Shown here one piece after another: positions 63,530 through 64,000 of a stretch of 64,000 nt of DNA. The notes under the pieces were generated by a model. That model was not told where the DNA came from, ran no database searches, and worked only from the letters and a program-made list of their open reading frames with translations. The position numbers and the translations under genes are program-made. Position 1 is the stretch's first letter. Each line of letters opens with the position of its first letter. The DNA is from an uncultured Collinsella sp. (lineage in GTDB: Bacteria; Actinomycetota; Coriobacteriia; Coriobacteriales; Coriobacteriaceae), in NCBI GenBank assembly GCA_959018755.1, contig CAUEMA010000002.1, forward strand, positions 124,001 to 188,000, read 5' to 3'.

Positions 63530-64000
63530 ATGACAACGGTGTACGGGTATGCGCGGGTGAGCTCGCGTGATCAAAATCTGAATCGGCAGCTGGATGCGCT
63601 GGGCGCCTATGGCGTGGAACCGGCGAATATCTTTGCCGACCATGCGAGTGGCAAGGACTTCGATCGACCGCGGTATCGCGAGCTGCTGTGCGCGTTGGAT
63701 TCCGGTGATGTGCTGGTGGTACTTTCCATTGATCGGCTGGGCCGTAACTACAGCGAGATCCTCGAGGAATGGCGGTGCATAACCAAAGAGCTCGGCGCCG
63801 CCATCGTGGTGCTGGACATGCCATTGCTCGACACGCGCGCCAGAGACTGTGGTGGGTCGGACGTGACGAGTGCGTTGATTGCCGATATTGTTTTGCAGCT
63901 GCTGAGCTATGTAGCGCAGGTGGAGCGCGAGAACATTCACCGGCGCCAAGCCGAGGGCATTGCGGCGGCACGAGCGCGCGGCGTGCGCTTTGGCCGGCCC
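63530..64000 (+). CDS. Serine recombinase (resolvase/invertase family), cut by window end
   Basis: From ATG at 63530 the frame stays open to the last base. It encodes TTVYGYARVSSRDQNLNRQLDAL (catalytic Ser in VSS), IFADHASGKDFDRPRYRELL, VVLSIDRLGRNY (the conserved DRLGR) and a long E helix VAQVERENIHRRQAEGIAAA, ending ARGVRFGRP. This is the complete catalytic domain of a small serine recombinase; the DNA-binding helix-turn-helix lies beyond the edge. It may belong to a mobile element or a DNA inversion system to the right. Confidence 0.9.
   Translation, partial: MTTVYGYARVSSRDQNLNRQLDALGAYGVEPANIFADHASGKDFDRPRYRELLCALDSGDVLVVLSIDRLGRNYSEILEEWRCITKELGAAIVVLDMPLLDTRARDCGGSDVTSALIADIVLQLLSYVAQVERENIHRRQAEGIAAARARGVRFGRP

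Overview
The window looks like a chromosomal segment of a high-GC anaerobic gut actinobacterium, most likely Collinsella or a close relative in Coriobacteriia. This is an inference from the biased GC-rich codon use, a two-gene transketolase, a zinc-type S14, frequent GTG/TTG starts and a urate/purine cluster of the anaerobic type. No rRNA, tRNA or CRISPR array was seen.

1-1.8 kb: the tail of a SIMPL-domain gene, a 41-residue membrane peptide gene with a very strong ribosome binding site, and a DnaQ-like exonuclease. 2.0-13.3 kb: a type I restriction-modification island. hsdR runs rightward and an operon of ribbon-helix-helix protein, GIY-YIG/DUF4357 protein, hsdM and hsdS runs leftward. Between them lie one expressed half-length hsdS, a tyrosine recombinase gene and two promoterless hsdS cassettes in opposite orientations. 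The short conserved hsdS segments form inverted and direct repeats, including a 488-bp perfect direct repeat. This has the architecture of a DNA-shuffling specificity switch and is the most interesting system here. 13.4-15.3 kb: two unrecognised leftward genes, one behind a structured upstream region, plus a 33-bp-period iteron set.

15.4-25.5 kb: a YheO-type regulator facing dpaL/ygeX, then ygeY, ygeW, mocA, a dihydropyrimidinase, yqeC, yqeB and xdhC. This is the accessory half of the selenium-dependent purine/urate degradation cluster; the hydroxylase and ygfK/ssnA genes are not in the window. Adenine deaminase at 44.4 kb may feed the same pathway.

25.7-36.5 kb: a ribosomal protein run from rplE through rpsZ, rpsH, rplF, rplR, rpsE, rpmD, rplO, secY, adk, map, infA, rpmJ, rpsM, rpsK, rpsD, rpoA and rplQ to truA. 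It begins abruptly at rplE, without rplN/rplX upstream, behind its own promoter-like site and a structured leader. 36.6-64 kb: housekeeping genes: a degenerate glycosyltransferase, argR, a class A penicillin-binding protein, a U32 peptidase, tyrS, ade, a HAD phosphatase, citrate synthase, an ACT protein, rpmE, secA, prfB, a YitT protein, split transketolase, a zinc-ribbon membrane protein, ftsE, ftsX and rnr, ending in a serine recombinase cut by the window edge.

Intergenic spaces carry many long perfect palindromes. One family (outer arm GTTGCGGTGAAATAG) occurs four times; others are single large cruciform-like elements.
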